From Hyphomicrobiaceae bacterium (GTDB lineage Bacteria; Pseudomonadota; Alphaproteobacteria; Rhizobiales; Hyphomicrobiaceae): 10,114 nucleotides of DNA. The position numbers were made by a program, and so were the translations under genes. The notes beneath the pieces are model-generated. The model worked only from the letters and a program-made list of their open reading frames with translations, was not told the DNA's origin and made no database searches. The stretch is taken from positions 1 through 10,114 of the forward strand of contig JABSQE010000094.1 in assembly GCA_013214245.1 (NCBI GenBank), given 5' to 3'. Of the stretch, positions 1-8,517 are shown in pieces; the stretch's first letter is position 1, and each line of letters opens with the position of its first letter.

Positions 1-140
1 ATTTAACTCTTAATTTTCTTACTTATAATTTTAGTAGAGTTTTATACGTTTGTATTTGGCTCAAAATAACGTAAGCTAAATTTCTGCGCAACTATTAACG
101 TAAGTGTTTTATTTAATTAATCTCACGCTGATGTCTATTG
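1..140. other. AT-rich stretch downstream of trpS, nothing recognised
   Basis: Very AT-rich sequence between the window edge and the 3' end of trpS. I see no open frame, RNA gene or convincing terminator hairpin followed by a T-run on either strand. Confidence 0.5.
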
Positions 141-1184
141 TCATCTAGTAATGTATTCCTTAAAGATATAATCAGAGTGATTGATACCTATGGAGGTTTT
201 AACTTTATCTAAAATCTTACCAACTCTTTCTCTTCCTACCTGTGTCCCCTGATAGACGCATTGTTTTACATAACCGAGGTCTTTTTTTAGTTCGGTACGT
301 TTCTCGCGTATTGGGGCGATTAATTCAAGAAGACACGGGAGTAGACGATTTTTTATATCTCCATCGCCTATACCACCTTCAATATAACGTTGCTTAATAT
401 TTTCTAATCCCTCAACATCTGGATCGAATGCATCTAGATAAGTTAAAATAACATTACCATCAATTAAACCTGGCTCATCAATCCGACGACCATTCATCCC
501 CGGATACAGAGAATTTACAAACGACTTGATCTGTTTCTCGGTCGCATCAAGAGCAAGAGCACCACCGAGTGATTTGGACATTTTTGCTTTACCATCTGGT
601 GTAGGAAGGCGGCCAACTTTAGAATAGAGACCTTCAACCGGTTTAAGCACGTTTGTTCCATAGAGTCCTCCAAAAGTTTGCACTATATCATTAGTTAACT
701 CAAGCATTGGTGCCTGATCATCACCTACAGGTACAAGATCCGCACCAAAACCCACAATATCTGCCACTTGAGAAATCGGATACATGAAAAATCCAGCTGG
801 AATATGATCCGTCATTCCTTTTAGTTGAATTTCTGCCTTCACTGTCGGGTTGCGTTCTAAACGGCCAACGCCAACTAGATTGGACAAATACATGTAGAGT
901 TCAGCTAATTCCGGTACCATGGATTGAACGACAATGTGAGTGCGTTTTGCTTCAATGCCGGCGGCAATGTAATCGCATGCTATTTCCATGATATTCGAGC
1001 TTACAACCTCTGGCGTGCGTGCATTATCGGTCAAGGCCTGCATATCTGCAATAAGAATGAAAACATCATATTTATCCTGTAATGCTATGCGAGTCCTAAG
1101 TGAACCAACATAGTGGCCAAGGTGTAACTGCCCGGTTGGACGATCACCTGTTAGAATAGTCTTTTTGGGCAGTTTAATATTCAT
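141..1184 (-). CDS. trpS: Tryptophanyl-tRNA synthetase (TrpRS)
   Basis: Class Ic aminoacyl-tRNA synthetase that charges tRNA-Trp with tryptophan in the cytoplasm, using ATP. The 347-residue length is normal for bacterial TrpRS. The Rossmann-fold signature HLGH is at residues 21-24 within PTGQLHLGHYVGS, the active-site stretch VPVGDDQ at about 151-157, and the KMSKS loop at 201-205, so both ATP-binding signatures are intact. The start ATG at 1184 follows only a weak Shine-Dalgarno-like GGAT. The gene stands alone. murJ, which is often beside trpS in Rhizobiales, is not in the preceding 286 bases. The sequence (LTGDRPTGQLHLGHYVGS at the start, IADMQALTDNA, RLERNPTVKAE) reads like the TrpRS subgroup common in Firmicutes and some other bacteria. 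The usual rhizobial form starts with something like FSGVQPTGNLHLGNYLG. Horizontal replacement is therefore possible, but that is inference from memory of the families. The function itself is secure. Confidence 0.97.
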   Translation of the reverse strand: MNIKLPKKTILTGDRPTGQLHLGHYVGSLRTRIALQDKYDVFILIADMQALTDNARTPEVVSSNIMEIACDYIAAGIEAKRTHIVVQSMVPELAELYMYLSNLVGVGRLERNPTVKAEIQLKGMTDHIPAGFFMYPISQVADIVGFGADLVPVGDDQAPMLELTNDIVQTFGGLYGTNVLKPVEGLYSKVGRLPTPDGKAKMSKSLGGALALDATEKQIKSFVNSLYPGMNGRRIDEPGLIDGNVILTYLDAFDPDVEGLENIKQRYIEGGIGDGDIKNRLLPCLLELIAPIREKRTELKKDLGYVKQCVYQGTQVGRERVGKILDKVKTSIGINHSDYIFKEYITR

Positions 1185-1470
1185 AAAAAGTAATCCGAAT
1201 ATTGATTATCTAAATCACGCGCCTGGATTCCTGGCAATGCTTGTTGCATATGTGTAGTAGCTGAAGAAACATCAAAAACAAGTATCGTACAGTTCGAAAA
1301 TTTAACAAGACATCAACGCATTAATTTTTTGTTTAAATAATAACGTGCATTATAATTATTTGTGAAGAGGATCTCGTCTAATTTAATAAGTTAGTAAGAA
1401 TTTAAACGCAATGCATTTGTTAGTTTTAGTTTTTGATGCTTAAGGTCGAATCCCCAAGATGTTGTATTTT
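1185..1470. other. Intergenic, nothing recognised
   Basis: AT-rich spacer between two minus-strand genes. It should hold the trpS promoter and the gloB terminator, but I could not identify either with confidence. Confidence 0.4.
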
Positions 1471-2241
1471 TTACATGGCGTTTTTTAGTCTACGTAATTC
1501 TGCAAATACCTCGAAAGTTGTTGTCGTCTTCATGTTTAGACGCGCTCGAATTTCTGGACTGTCCGCGCGAATGAAAGGGTTTGTTGCCAATTCATCCGAA
1601 AGTGTAGTTGGCAATGTTAAAAGCTTTTGTGAGCGCAACGCTTGGACCTTTTTAAAACGAGCTTGTAATTCAATGTTGTTAGGCTCAAACATAAGAGCAA
1701 ACATTGCGTTGGCGACGGTGTACTCATGACCACAGTAGACTTTGGTTTCTGGTGGTAGCCTGCAAAGTTTTTTTAAGCTTTGCCACATCTCATAAGTTGT
1801 GCCCTCAAAAACTCTACCGCATCCCATGGGGAAAAGCGTATCGCCAACGAACACTACGCTAGCGTCAGGTATCCAATACGCAATGTGACCGGATGTATGA
1901 CCTGGTATGCCTAATACAGTGATTTCCAAGCTGCCAAACAAAAAGCTCTCACCCTCTTTTAACTTTATATCTATGCCGGGAGTTTTCTCGGCCTCTTTAG
2001 ATGACCCGATTATTTGACAACCAGTTTTTGATTTGATTGGAAGGTTGCCGTCTGTATGATCTGCATGGTGGTGAGTAGTTAGGATATGTGTAAGTTGCCA
2101 TTTTCTTCTATGTAGCTCTGTTAGGACCGGCTGTGCTGCTGGCGCGTCAATTGAGGCGACTTTTCCGCTTTTTGTATCACGAATGATTATGCCATAATTA
2201 TCAGCACGGCAAAGAAACTGATATATTTCGAAATGTGCCAT
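1471..2241 (-). CDS. gloB: Hydroxyacylglutathione hydrolase (glyoxalase II)
   Basis: Second enzyme of the glyoxalase pathway. It hydrolyses S-lactoylglutathione to D-lactate and glutathione, completing methylglyoxal detoxification in the cytoplasm. The 256-residue protein has the complete metallo-beta-lactamase metal site: THHHADH at residues 56-62 (H57, H59, D61, H62), H115 in GIPGHTSGH, bridging D134 in VGDTLF, and H172 in YCGHEY. The C-terminal glyoxalase II substrate domain is present, with NPFIRAD near residue 222. The ATG at 2241 gives the canonical N-terminus, in which the first strand leads into CRADNYG. The gene is divergent from the methyltransferase gene at 2350, an arrangement I know from Rhizobiales, which supports the taxonomic assignment. 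The ORF on the opposite strand at 1433-1729 overlaps its C-terminal coding region and is a shadow. Confidence 0.96.
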   Translation of the reverse strand: MAHFEIYQFLCRADNYGIIIRDTKSGKVASIDAPAAQPVLTELHRRKWQLTHILTTHHHADHTDGNLPIKSKTGCQIIGSSKEAEKTPGIDIKLKEGESFLFGSLEITVLGIPGHTSGHIAYWIPDASVVFVGDTLFPMGCGRVFEGTTYEMWQSLKKLCRLPPETKVYCGHEYTVANAMFALMFEPNNIELQARFKKVQALRSQKLLTLPTTLSDELATNPFIRADSPEIRARLNMKTTTTFEVFAELRRLKNAM

Positions 2242-2349
2242 AGTTTCATATGCACTTTCTCATTATTGCGAATAGGTATTGAATTATTAATTTTATATAT
2301 CATTTACTAGATACCGCGTATAGTTCGCATGCTTTTTTACGAGACGGGA
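2242..2349. promoter_or_regulatory. Divergent promoter region between gloB and the methyltransferase gene
   Basis: This stretch of about 108 bases separates two divergently transcribed genes, so it must contain both start regions unless one is read from elsewhere. It is AT-rich, with TTTTATATATCATTTAC in its middle, but I could not assign -35 and -10 boxes confidently to either direction. The call rests on gene orientation, not on recognised motifs. Confidence 0.4.
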
Positions 2350-3072
2350 ATGCATCTACATGTGTCTAAATTACAGTCATTCTACACCCGCCCTCTAGGG
2401 CTTGCTGTACGCCGGCTGTTATCACACCGCATTCGTGCGCGTTGGCAATGCGTTAACGACAAGACACTTATTGGACTGGGTTTCGCAGTACCATTTTTAG
2501 GTACTTTCATTGGTAAGGTGCTTCGTGTTTATGCAATGATGCCAGCTAAACAAGGCACATTAGTTTGGCCAAAAGTAGGTGCAACACGATGTGTTATGGT
2601 CGAGGAAACACATTTACCTTTACATGATAATTCTGTAGATCGATTGCTGCTTGTACATTGTCTAGAGTACTCGGATACTAGAAAAAAATTGTTACGCGAA
2701 ATATGGCGTGTTCTATCGCCAGAAGGTTGCCTTATGCTCATTGTTCCTAATCAAAGAGGGGTCTGGGCCATGACTAATGCAACACCATTTGGTTATGGGC
2801 GGGCTTACAGTCGTATAGAGCTTCAGGGATTGTTACAAAATTCTTTGTTTGCTCCAATAAGCTGGACATGGGCACTGTATTTTCCACCAGTTGAGCATCA
2901 GATTTTTCTAAAATCGACAGTGGCATTTGAGCGCTATGGGGCGCAGGTTTTACCTGGTTTAGGGGGAATAATTATTGTGGAAGCCCGAAAGGAATTGGCT
3001 GCCCCTAAGATGTTTGCACTGCAGGACTCTGCACGTCCGTTACGTCCATTGGGCAATCTTGTTACTGGATAG
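2350..3072 (+). CDS. Class I SAM-dependent methyltransferase, rhizobial gloB-neighbour family
   Basis: Putative S-adenosylmethionine-dependent methyltransferase of unknown substrate, about 240 residues. I start it at the ATG at 2350 (MHLHVSKLQSFYTRPLG) because family members begin close to the FYxxPLG motif and GAGACGGGA lies just upstream. An in-frame ATG at 2329 would add seven residues. A degenerate SAM-binding motif I (LIGLGFAVPFL) is at about residues 40-50. The later motif LPLHDNSVDRLLLVHCLE is at about 89-106, followed by LLREIWRVLSPEG at 114-126 and the family-typical PNQRGVWAM at about 133-141. The glycine-rich loop has few glycines, but that is normal for this family as I recall it. 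It is divergent from gloB, as in other Rhizobiales. The pairing suggests shared history but does not reveal the substrate. The ORF on the opposite strand at 2529-2741 is a shadow. Confidence 0.88.
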   Translation: MHLHVSKLQSFYTRPLGLAVRRLLSHRIRARWQCVNDKTLIGLGFAVPFLGTFIGKVLRVYAMMPAKQGTLVWPKVGATRCVMVEETHLPLHDNSVDRLLLVHCLEYSDTRKKLLREIWRVLSPEGCLMLIVPNQRGVWAMTNATPFGYGRAYSRIELQGLLQNSLFAPISWTWALYFPPVEHQIFLKSTVAFERYGAQVLPGLGGIIIVEARKELAAPKMFALQDSARPLRPLGNLVTG

Positions 3073-3425
3073 AAATCACTATAGTTTATACGATTGCTTA
3101 CAATAAATTGGTTTCATTTGTTATATTAGTTGCAAAACTTAATAACTTGACGGTTTTGGTAAGGGATCAATTAAGTTTAGTGTAATTATTATATAGCACG
3201 CTTACGTCTCCTTTATCCTTTAGTAGTTTTCCCCAATCACCCTAGAGGTTTTATGCAGTTTAGCTTGACCACTTTCAAGTTACGATGGATTGTCTTGCAA
3301 CAACCAGAGTGGAAAATGAGCATACTTTGGTCGCAAAATGTGGGTTTAAACAATAATCTTCAATTTTACTTAAAACATGTTCACGTTTTTAGTAGTGTAT
3401 CGTAGGCGTTCACGTATCTTTTCTG
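3073..3425. other. Non-coding gap, nothing recognised
   Basis: This 353-base gap between the methyltransferase gene and mltG has no open frame with recognisable protein similarity. In related Rhizobiales the gene before mltG is usually fabF, preceded by acpP. I see no remnant of either. The mltG promoter presumably lies here, and a TTGACG at about 3147 is too poorly paired with a -10 box to call. Confidence 0.4.
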
Positions 3426-4745
3426 GTGGATGGGATCAAAGCTATGCAACAACGAAGGATTAAACCTCACAAAAATATTAGACCAATTAGTCCTATCGAA
3501 GCAGTTGAGCCGGCAAAAGCTCCAAAGCGAGCTGTGGAAAAAAAACGCAAAAAACTTAAAAAATCGGTTAAGCCGGTCATACGTTTTTTTAACAGCATTT
3601 TTACAGTTCTATTTTTTATCACCACTACTTTGGCAGTTGCTCATTTCTGGTTTGAGCGCACAATTACTTCTGCCGGACCATTGCGTGAAGATAAGTTATT
3701 AAATATATCCAAAGGTAAAACGGAACATCAAATCGCAGAGGCTTTAGAGCGAGAAGGTATTATTTCAAGCCGCTACCTAGTGTTGGCACATCAATTTCGT
3801 GACCGCGTATGGAATGTAGTTGATAAACATAATACTATGGCTTTTAAAGCAGGAAATTACCGTTTCAAGGCATTCTCTAGCTCAAAAGAAATAGTATATA
3901 CTCTAAGGGGTGGTGCATCCGAGTTGATATCGATTTCTTTTCCTGAAGGCTTAACTAGTTTCGAAATTGTATCACGGTTACGTAATAATAGAAAATTAAC
4001 CGGAGATATTATCAATATTCCGGCTGAAGGTACTTTAAAACCGGATACGTATCGTGTGCATTTCCAGGGATCTCGCAATAGAATACTTAAGCAAATGGCA
4101 CTACAACAAACTAAATTTTTAGATGCTGCCTGGCAAAGACGTCAGCCAAATCTTCCATATGATAATGTCACGGAAGCTTTGATCTTAGCCTCCATTGTTG
4201 AGAAGGAAATGGGACCACGTGACAATCCCGGTAACATTGCCAGTGTGTTCATAAATCGGTTGCGGCTCGGTATGCGCCTGCAGTCTGATCCGACTATTTT
4301 ATACGGTAAATTCGGCCCGTCTGTTTCGTGGGGTAGTTTAATATATAAATCTGATATCCGTAAGAAAACAACACACAACACTTATCAAATTGGAGGGTTG
4401 CCTCCAACGCCGATCTGTAATCCTGGAAGCGTTGCAGTCGAGGCCGCATTGAACCCTAAAAAAACTAATTTTCTATATTTTGTGGCAGATGGAAAAGGTG
4501 GTCATATTTTTTCCAATACATTAGCTGAGCATAATCGTGCCGTAATGAAATGGAGAAGTATTGAACGTAGAATACGTGCAGTGCAAAAAATTGAACGTGA
4601 AGTGTTAGCTAACTCTACAGGAATTGAGTCTGCACCTATCAGCACGGACTTTAATCGAGGACGCATGCGATCAAGTAGTTTAAAATCAGTAGACTTGCTT
4701 ACACCTAATGGTACACTTTTACCCCAACGCCATCCTACACGTTAG
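3426..4745 (+). CDS. mltG: Endolytic murein transglycosylase MltG (YceG family)
   Basis: Inner-membrane lytic transglycosylase that cuts nascent peptidoglycan strands and is thought to set glycan length by ending polymerisation. The 439-residue protein has a long basic cytoplasmic N-terminus (to about residue 50), one membrane segment at about 53-75, a LysM-like region at about 88-165, and the YceG catalytic domain to about 378. The core ALILASIVEKE (251-261) carries the catalytic glutamate, equivalent to E. coli E218, at E259. FINRLRLGMRLQSDPT (275-290), NTYQIGGLPPTPICNPG (318-334) and YFVADGKGGH (351-360) are also intact. A polar, poorly conserved tail of about 60 residues follows. The start is uncertain: GTG at 3426 is taken, while ATG at 3444 (residue 7) is equally plausible, and neither has a strong ribosome binding site. 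In relatives mltG is followed by yicC and gmk; here yicC is missing. Function is secure. Confidence 0.95.
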   Translation: MDGIKAMQQRRIKPHKNIRPISPIEAVEPAKAPKRAVEKKRKKLKKSVKPVIRFFNSIFTVLFFITTTLAVAHFWFERTITSAGPLREDKLLNISKGKTEHQIAEALEREGIISSRYLVLAHQFRDRVWNVVDKHNTMAFKAGNYRFKAFSSSKEIVYTLRGGASELISISFPEGLTSFEIVSRLRNNRKLTGDIINIPAEGTLKPDTYRVHFQGSRNRILKQMALQQTKFLDAAWQRRQPNLPYDNVTEALILASIVEKEMGPRDNPGNIASVFINRLRLGMRLQSDPTILYGKFGPSVSWGSLIYKSDIRKKTTHNTYQIGGLPPTPICNPGSVAVEAALNPKKTNFLYFVADGKGGHIFSNTLAEHNRAVMKWRSIERRIRAVQKIEREVLANSTGIESAPISTDFNRGRMRSSSLKSVDLLTPNGTLLPQRHPTR

Positions 4746-5183
4746 GCGTGGAACTGTTTGGTATAGCTTTGTTAAGAAATGTTCTTTCTGGACTACACTT
4801 TAATTCATTTGCTTCTGAGATGTGAAAACTAATATAATAAAGTTGATTTCTACTGTGTGTCTACTTAATTAATAGTATCACTAAACATCGAATCTGTCGT
4901 GAATTTAAAATGTGGGGCAAGATACAGTTTTTATTATGAAAAGCGTTGACACTTTTAAAAAGTTATAATTTGTGTGACTGTTTTCGAACAGCTTTGATTT
5001 GGATGCTACTTTTATACAACAAGCACTCTAGGCTGTAAGCTTGACTTTATTATCCAGTTATTTAATCCTATTACTATGTGATGATGACCAAATTCAAAAA
5101 TAAAAAAATGACTGAGCTTGGTCTGTAAATGGAAACTATTTCCGCTCAATTATGCGGATAATTTCATAATTTAAGTTAGTAGC
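4746..5183. other. Non-coding gap where yicC is expected
   Basis: This 438-base AT-rich gap lies between mltG and gmk. In most Rhizobiales yicC (an endoribonuclease-family protein of roughly 290-300 residues) occupies this place. I find no YicC motif in any plus-strand frame, and the gap is about half the length of the gene, so it has been deleted or eroded beyond recognition. The gmk promoter is probably here, but the best match (TTGACA at 4946, TATAAT at 4964) has only 12 bases between boxes and is not called. Confidence 0.45.
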
Positions 5184-5819
5184 ATGTCACTGTCTGACCT
5201 ACTCCCACGTCGTGCAGGTTTAAGTTTTGTTTTATCATCACCATCTGGTGCGGGGAAAACAAGCCTTGCCAGTGCGTTGTTAGCGTATGATGATAATTTA
5301 AAATTTTCAGTATCACTAACAACACGCCGACCGCGAGAGGGCGAAGTGGATGGCAAAGATTATTATTTTGTGAGTCGAAATGAATTTGAGCGGTTGAGAG
5401 ACAGAGGTGATTTGCTTGAGTGGGCTAATGTGTTTGGTAATTTTTATGGGACTCCGCGCGATGCTGTTGAGGAGACGCTGAGCACTGGTCAAGACATTAT
5501 CTTTGATATTGATTGGCAAGGTATGCGGCAGCTTCAATCACATAATCTTAAGAACTTAGTAAAAGTCTTTATTCTCCCACCCTCAAAATTAGTCTTGGAA
5601 AAGAGGCTGTATAAACGTGCTTTAGATAGTGAAGAAGTGTTAAAAGAGCGCATGAATCGCGCAGCTTTAGAGATGAGTTATTGGCATGAATATGACTACA
5701 CTATAATCAATGATGATTTTGATCGAAGCTTAAGCACGCTCAATGCTATTGTGGTTGCTGAGCGCCACAGAACAGGCTTACAAATCGGCATTAATAATTT
5801 CGTGCGTGAATTTAAGTGA
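5184..5819 (+). CDS. gmk: Guanylate kinase
   Basis: Phosphorylates GMP to GDP with ATP in the cytoplasm, an essential step in making GTP and dGTP. The 211-residue length is typical. The P-loop SSPSGAGKT is at residues 18-26, in the form usual for alphaproteobacteria. The GMP-binding region follows: SLTTRRPREGEVDGKDYYF at 44-62, GDLLEWANVFGNFYGTP at 75-91 (guanine-contacting E79 and Y88), and the Walker B-like FDIDWQG at 107-113. The C-terminal lid and helix region (RMNRAALEMSYWHEYDYTI) is intact. ATG at 5184 has no strong Shine-Dalgarno; TTAAG about 10 bases upstream is weak. It is the last intact gene before the decayed region. The ORFs on the opposite strand at 5171-5356 and 5316-5537 are shadows. 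Confidence 0.97.
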   Translation: MSLSDLLPRRAGLSFVLSSPSGAGKTSLASALLAYDDNLKFSVSLTTRRPREGEVDGKDYYFVSRNEFERLRDRGDLLEWANVFGNFYGTPRDAVEETLSTGQDIIFDIDWQGMRQLQSHNLKNLVKVFILPPSKLVLEKRLYKRALDSEEVLKERMNRAALEMSYWHEYDYTIINDDFDRSLSTLNAIVVAERHRTGLQIGINNFVREFK

Positions 5820-6626
5820 ACGTTTTTCAGAAATTGATAATTTTAAGCACAAAGTCCTCAAAATATCGTATACCGCCCGCAGTTAAGTGACCATCAGTTC
5901 ATAACTTAGGATATCTTAAATCATGAACTAAAGTTTGTTTTTTATTAGTTTTCCTAAAAAGTTACTAACTACACGGATGCTTCATTTAGAAAACTAACCG
6001 AAGCTGTCAACTTAGGAAAATTAGATATTTTTTTCCGCACTAGGTAATTGACTGAAAGGTCATTACGCTCAACTTAGGTGCAGTCAAAATCACTTTAATT
6101 TGCAAGAAAATCAATAATTTTAAGATCCTGGTTTTGTGATCAAGCGAGGTGAGTTGGTGCATATCTGTTATATGTGTTGGGAGTGAATAGCAGATAAATA
6201 AAAGGTAAAAACTGACATGTATTAGTGTTGTCGTTATGTACTAATCTGCTCAATAATTATGATAATTAAGTAATAACGTTAAAAGATCTTATCGACTAGC
6301 ATGAAGTCTTAACAGACTTTATGAGAGACCTAAAACGCGAAACGATAAGTCTATTAAATTTATGAAACAAAGTGACTTTTAGCTTCTGACATCATAGTAC
6401 CTTTGAAGGAAGTCGAACCTGAACCAGCTGTTTTCTTGAATTAATCGGCGCGACTAATAGCTATCAACTGCACATAAGCACGATAGAAAAAACATCTAGG
6501 ATAGTAGTGTACCCAAGATTTCCATGATTACGAAAAAGATCGAAAGCCTGCCTATACCGTAGACTGGGCGGGTCTATTACTTAGATACAGACAACAGAGG
6601 ACTAACCCTCTACACTAACCACAACG
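5820..6626. other. Gene-free AT-rich region after gmk
   Basis: About 800 bases with frequent stops in all frames and no protein similarity that I recognise. In relatives the rsmA/pdxA/surA/lptD cluster lies near gmk, but I see no trace of it. G+C seems to rise from about 6300 onward, toward the phage fossils, so the right part may be decayed phage sequence. Confidence 0.45.
6304..6319. repeat. Short perfect inverted repeat (hairpin)
   Basis: AAGTCT and AGACTT are perfect reverse complements separated by TAAC, giving a 6-bp stem. There is no T-run after it on either strand, so it is not called a terminator. It may be chance in AT-rich sequence. Confidence 0.3.
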
Positions 6627-6845
6627 GTGCGAAGACTGACTGAATACGAACTAGCGGTACGAGGTGGAAAACGTGTCTTTGACTGTGGAACAAAAGTGGT
6701 GAAAGAAGATCAGTTCGACGCATTCAACCAAATTGAAAAATTGGCATTATTTATCACTAGGGGATTCTATCCAAACGTTTCCATTAACGGACATAAGGAT
6801 TACTCGAAGAACCATGACTGAGATTTTCACGCAATTCTGTACCCG
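6627..6845 (+). pseudogene. Remnant resembling the C-terminal part of a phage N-acetylmuramoyl-L-alanine amidase (endolysin)
   Basis: The frame from 6627 reads RGGKRVFDCGTKVVKEDQFD and then FYPNVSINGHKDYSKNHD before a TGA at 6819. This resembles the last third of amidase-type phage endolysins. In those, a glycine-rich YVGG-like strand is followed by a helix (DQxxAxxxxxxxL), then a zinc-ligand histidine in GHxDxS, then a cysteine ligand in a KACPGFD-like motif. The histidine codon is at 6792. The cysteine motif is not readable: after the TGA, the next frame gives TEIFTQF, which could be a frame-shifted remnant of PGFDVTQF. No N-terminal domain with the first zinc histidine was found upstream. 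If the call is right, this is a non-functional lysis gene of the same decayed prophage as the terminase. It rests on short motif resemblance only. Confidence 0.4.
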
Positions 6846-7354
6846 AAAGGGCAGCCATATAATCTTAAACCAAAGCAACTTCAGCATTAGAAGGACGTGT
6901 GTACGGTTTAGATCTTCATTAAAGGATTTGATAGCCGAAGCCAAACAAATGGGAAGCTGAAGTCAACGAATGAGCAAGCAACTATCTTCCACATAGTGAA
7001 TTAATACAACAACGACTTTGGGCGATTTATTAGTGTAGTTTTGTGCAGGAAATAGCACAAGGAACCTGACCAATGTCGTACCTACTGATAAAAAGAGAAA
7101 GTCCTGAAGCGGACTTCTATTAAACTCTGTTAATTGCGAGGCATTTGAAAACGCTACCTGTCTCCTAAGCCGGTTAAGCTTATCACAAAGATGATCGCAC
7201 CGGGAAAGACTGTCTCTGATCAGCCAACGCTTTTTAATGACGAATTCTAATGAGGCCGGCATGGCCTGCTAGATACTAAGGCAAAAGTTCCCGGTCCTCC
7301 TAATCGGAGAATTTCACTAGAGAAAAATTTTTACTGACTTATTAACACACCACG
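6846..7354. other. Decayed region between phage fossils, nothing identifiable
   Basis: About 500 bases with no recognisable product. The frame ending at 6960 (ending SSLKDLIAEAKQMGS) and the minus-strand frame 6963-7262 are open by position, but neither resembles a family I know. Phage lysis or packaging genes such as a holin, spanin or small terminase would be expected between an endolysin and a large terminase; none is legible. Confidence 0.4.
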
Positions 7355-8236
7355 ATGCGTCTGATGGTCCATACTCCCTAGATAATGATAGTGGACCTGT
7401 GGTCGCGTTATGTGGATGTAACGTTCGTTGGTGGATTGCGCGGTTTGGGTAAAACAGCTGGCTTCATTCTGACTTTAGTCCGCATCATTCTGGAACAAGG
7501 TGCTGTTGCCCGTATCTTCGTGATTCGCGAAAGCCATGTTGGCTGCATCTAGTTGGACAACGAATTGTTCTTGATGCTTTATCTCACTTTTGAGCAAGGA
7601 AGCGTGACTAGTAATTAAAATACATGGACGATTTCGATTAAGTTCACAAATGGTATAGCATCGATAGAAATCCACCCGTTCTAGGACATGAAACAATACG
7701 TAAGCATCCAAGTGAGAACTTATTCAGCGGCAGCTCTCAATTAAAGCGGTGGGCATTCTAAAGCTGAGTAGGGCCTGATGTGGCCAATCATGTCCAACAT
7801 GTACAGGCCAAAGGGAATGTATCTGCTGGTTCTGCTTCTCACTAACCCATTTGGTACTTCGCATAGCCTGATCGTTAAAACGTTCCTGAACAAAGCAGCT
7901 TGGTGGACACCATATGAAGACGAAAGGGAGCTTCGCTACATCAACTGTCAGGTTAACTAGATGGATAATTAGCACATCATCCAACAAGCCTATATTGTGT
8001 TCCAGAAACCTAGCTGCAGCGGGAACCTCAACATTTATCTGTTAACCGCTGATCTGATCGCCGACGATCTTTTGCAATACCGTTCTATCCTTGCCGGCGC
8101 AGTCGACTGGTCTTATGGCGCAGGTAAACATGCCCTGCTATTCATTGTCGAAAAATCTAAATGGTGGGTGGGCCTTGATCACTTGCTTATGGAGAATGCT
8201 ACGACCTGCAATGGATCAGGTTTATACAACCACTAG
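7355..8236 (+). pseudogene. Phage terminase large subunit, inactivated by multiple in-frame stops
   Basis: Terminase large subunits are the ATP-driven motor and nuclease that package phage DNA into proheads. One frame, read through its stops, keeps the family layout. A short N-terminus MRLMVHTP starts at 7355. A Walker A-like FVGGLRGLGKT ends at 7456; GGRGSGKT is usual. RIFVIRESH follows. A degraded Walker B region lies near 7736-7760 (LN, stop, SGGHSKAE). Then come SNMYRPKGMY and the post-Walker B motif TNPFGTSH at 7841-7864, and an AWWTPYEDE stretch. AGAVDWSYGAGKHAL near 8100 matches the start of the nuclease domain, with a candidate metal-binding Asp at 8105. In-frame stops are TAG at 7379, 7550, 7682, 7769, 7958, 7970 and 8234, and TAA at 7616 and 7742. 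There is no frameshift across 294 codons. The remainder of the nuclease domain after 8236 is not legible. The minus-strand ORFs at 7475-7711 and 7724-7987 are shadows. The gene cannot make a functional product under the standard code. Confidence 0.75.
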
Positions 8237-8517
8237 TCCTGTTAATACCTATTGTCAACATTGCCCGACGCGCTTAACAATCCAACTCCCTCTTTGAATT
8301 TCGAGCCGAGGTGAGACGCGAGCTATGCGGTCTATTCATTTTACCTTATTTACACTTTCTTGATCCAATACCGTGGTAGGCGCGGTTGCGAAATGGGAAA
8401 TTTCTGATCGTCACTGTCCAAACCCGTAAGGACATTAACCATAACCACTGAACAAATAATAACCCTGCCGATCAAGGTCTCCATTGACGTTCAACCGAAA
8501 AAAGCTAACCAAAATAT
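8237..8517. other. Decayed phage-like sequence between two fossil frames
   Basis: This probably holds the eroded end of the terminase and the start of the next fossil gene. In the frame that continues into 8518, RLRNGKFLIVTVQTRKDI is legible at about 8380-8435 between stops, so the next fossil may begin near 8340. The product is not identifiable. Confidence 0.35.

Noticed and set aside
4946..4969. Consensus TTGACA and TATAAT boxes upstream of gmk
   Set aside because: The boxes are perfect, but only 12 bases lie between them, far from the usual 16-18, and no alternative partner box fits. Chance in AT-rich DNA is likely.
6963..7262. 99-codon minus-strand ORF
   Set aside because: It has no recognisable motif or good ribosome binding site, and it lies inside the decayed region. 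Probably a chance open frame.
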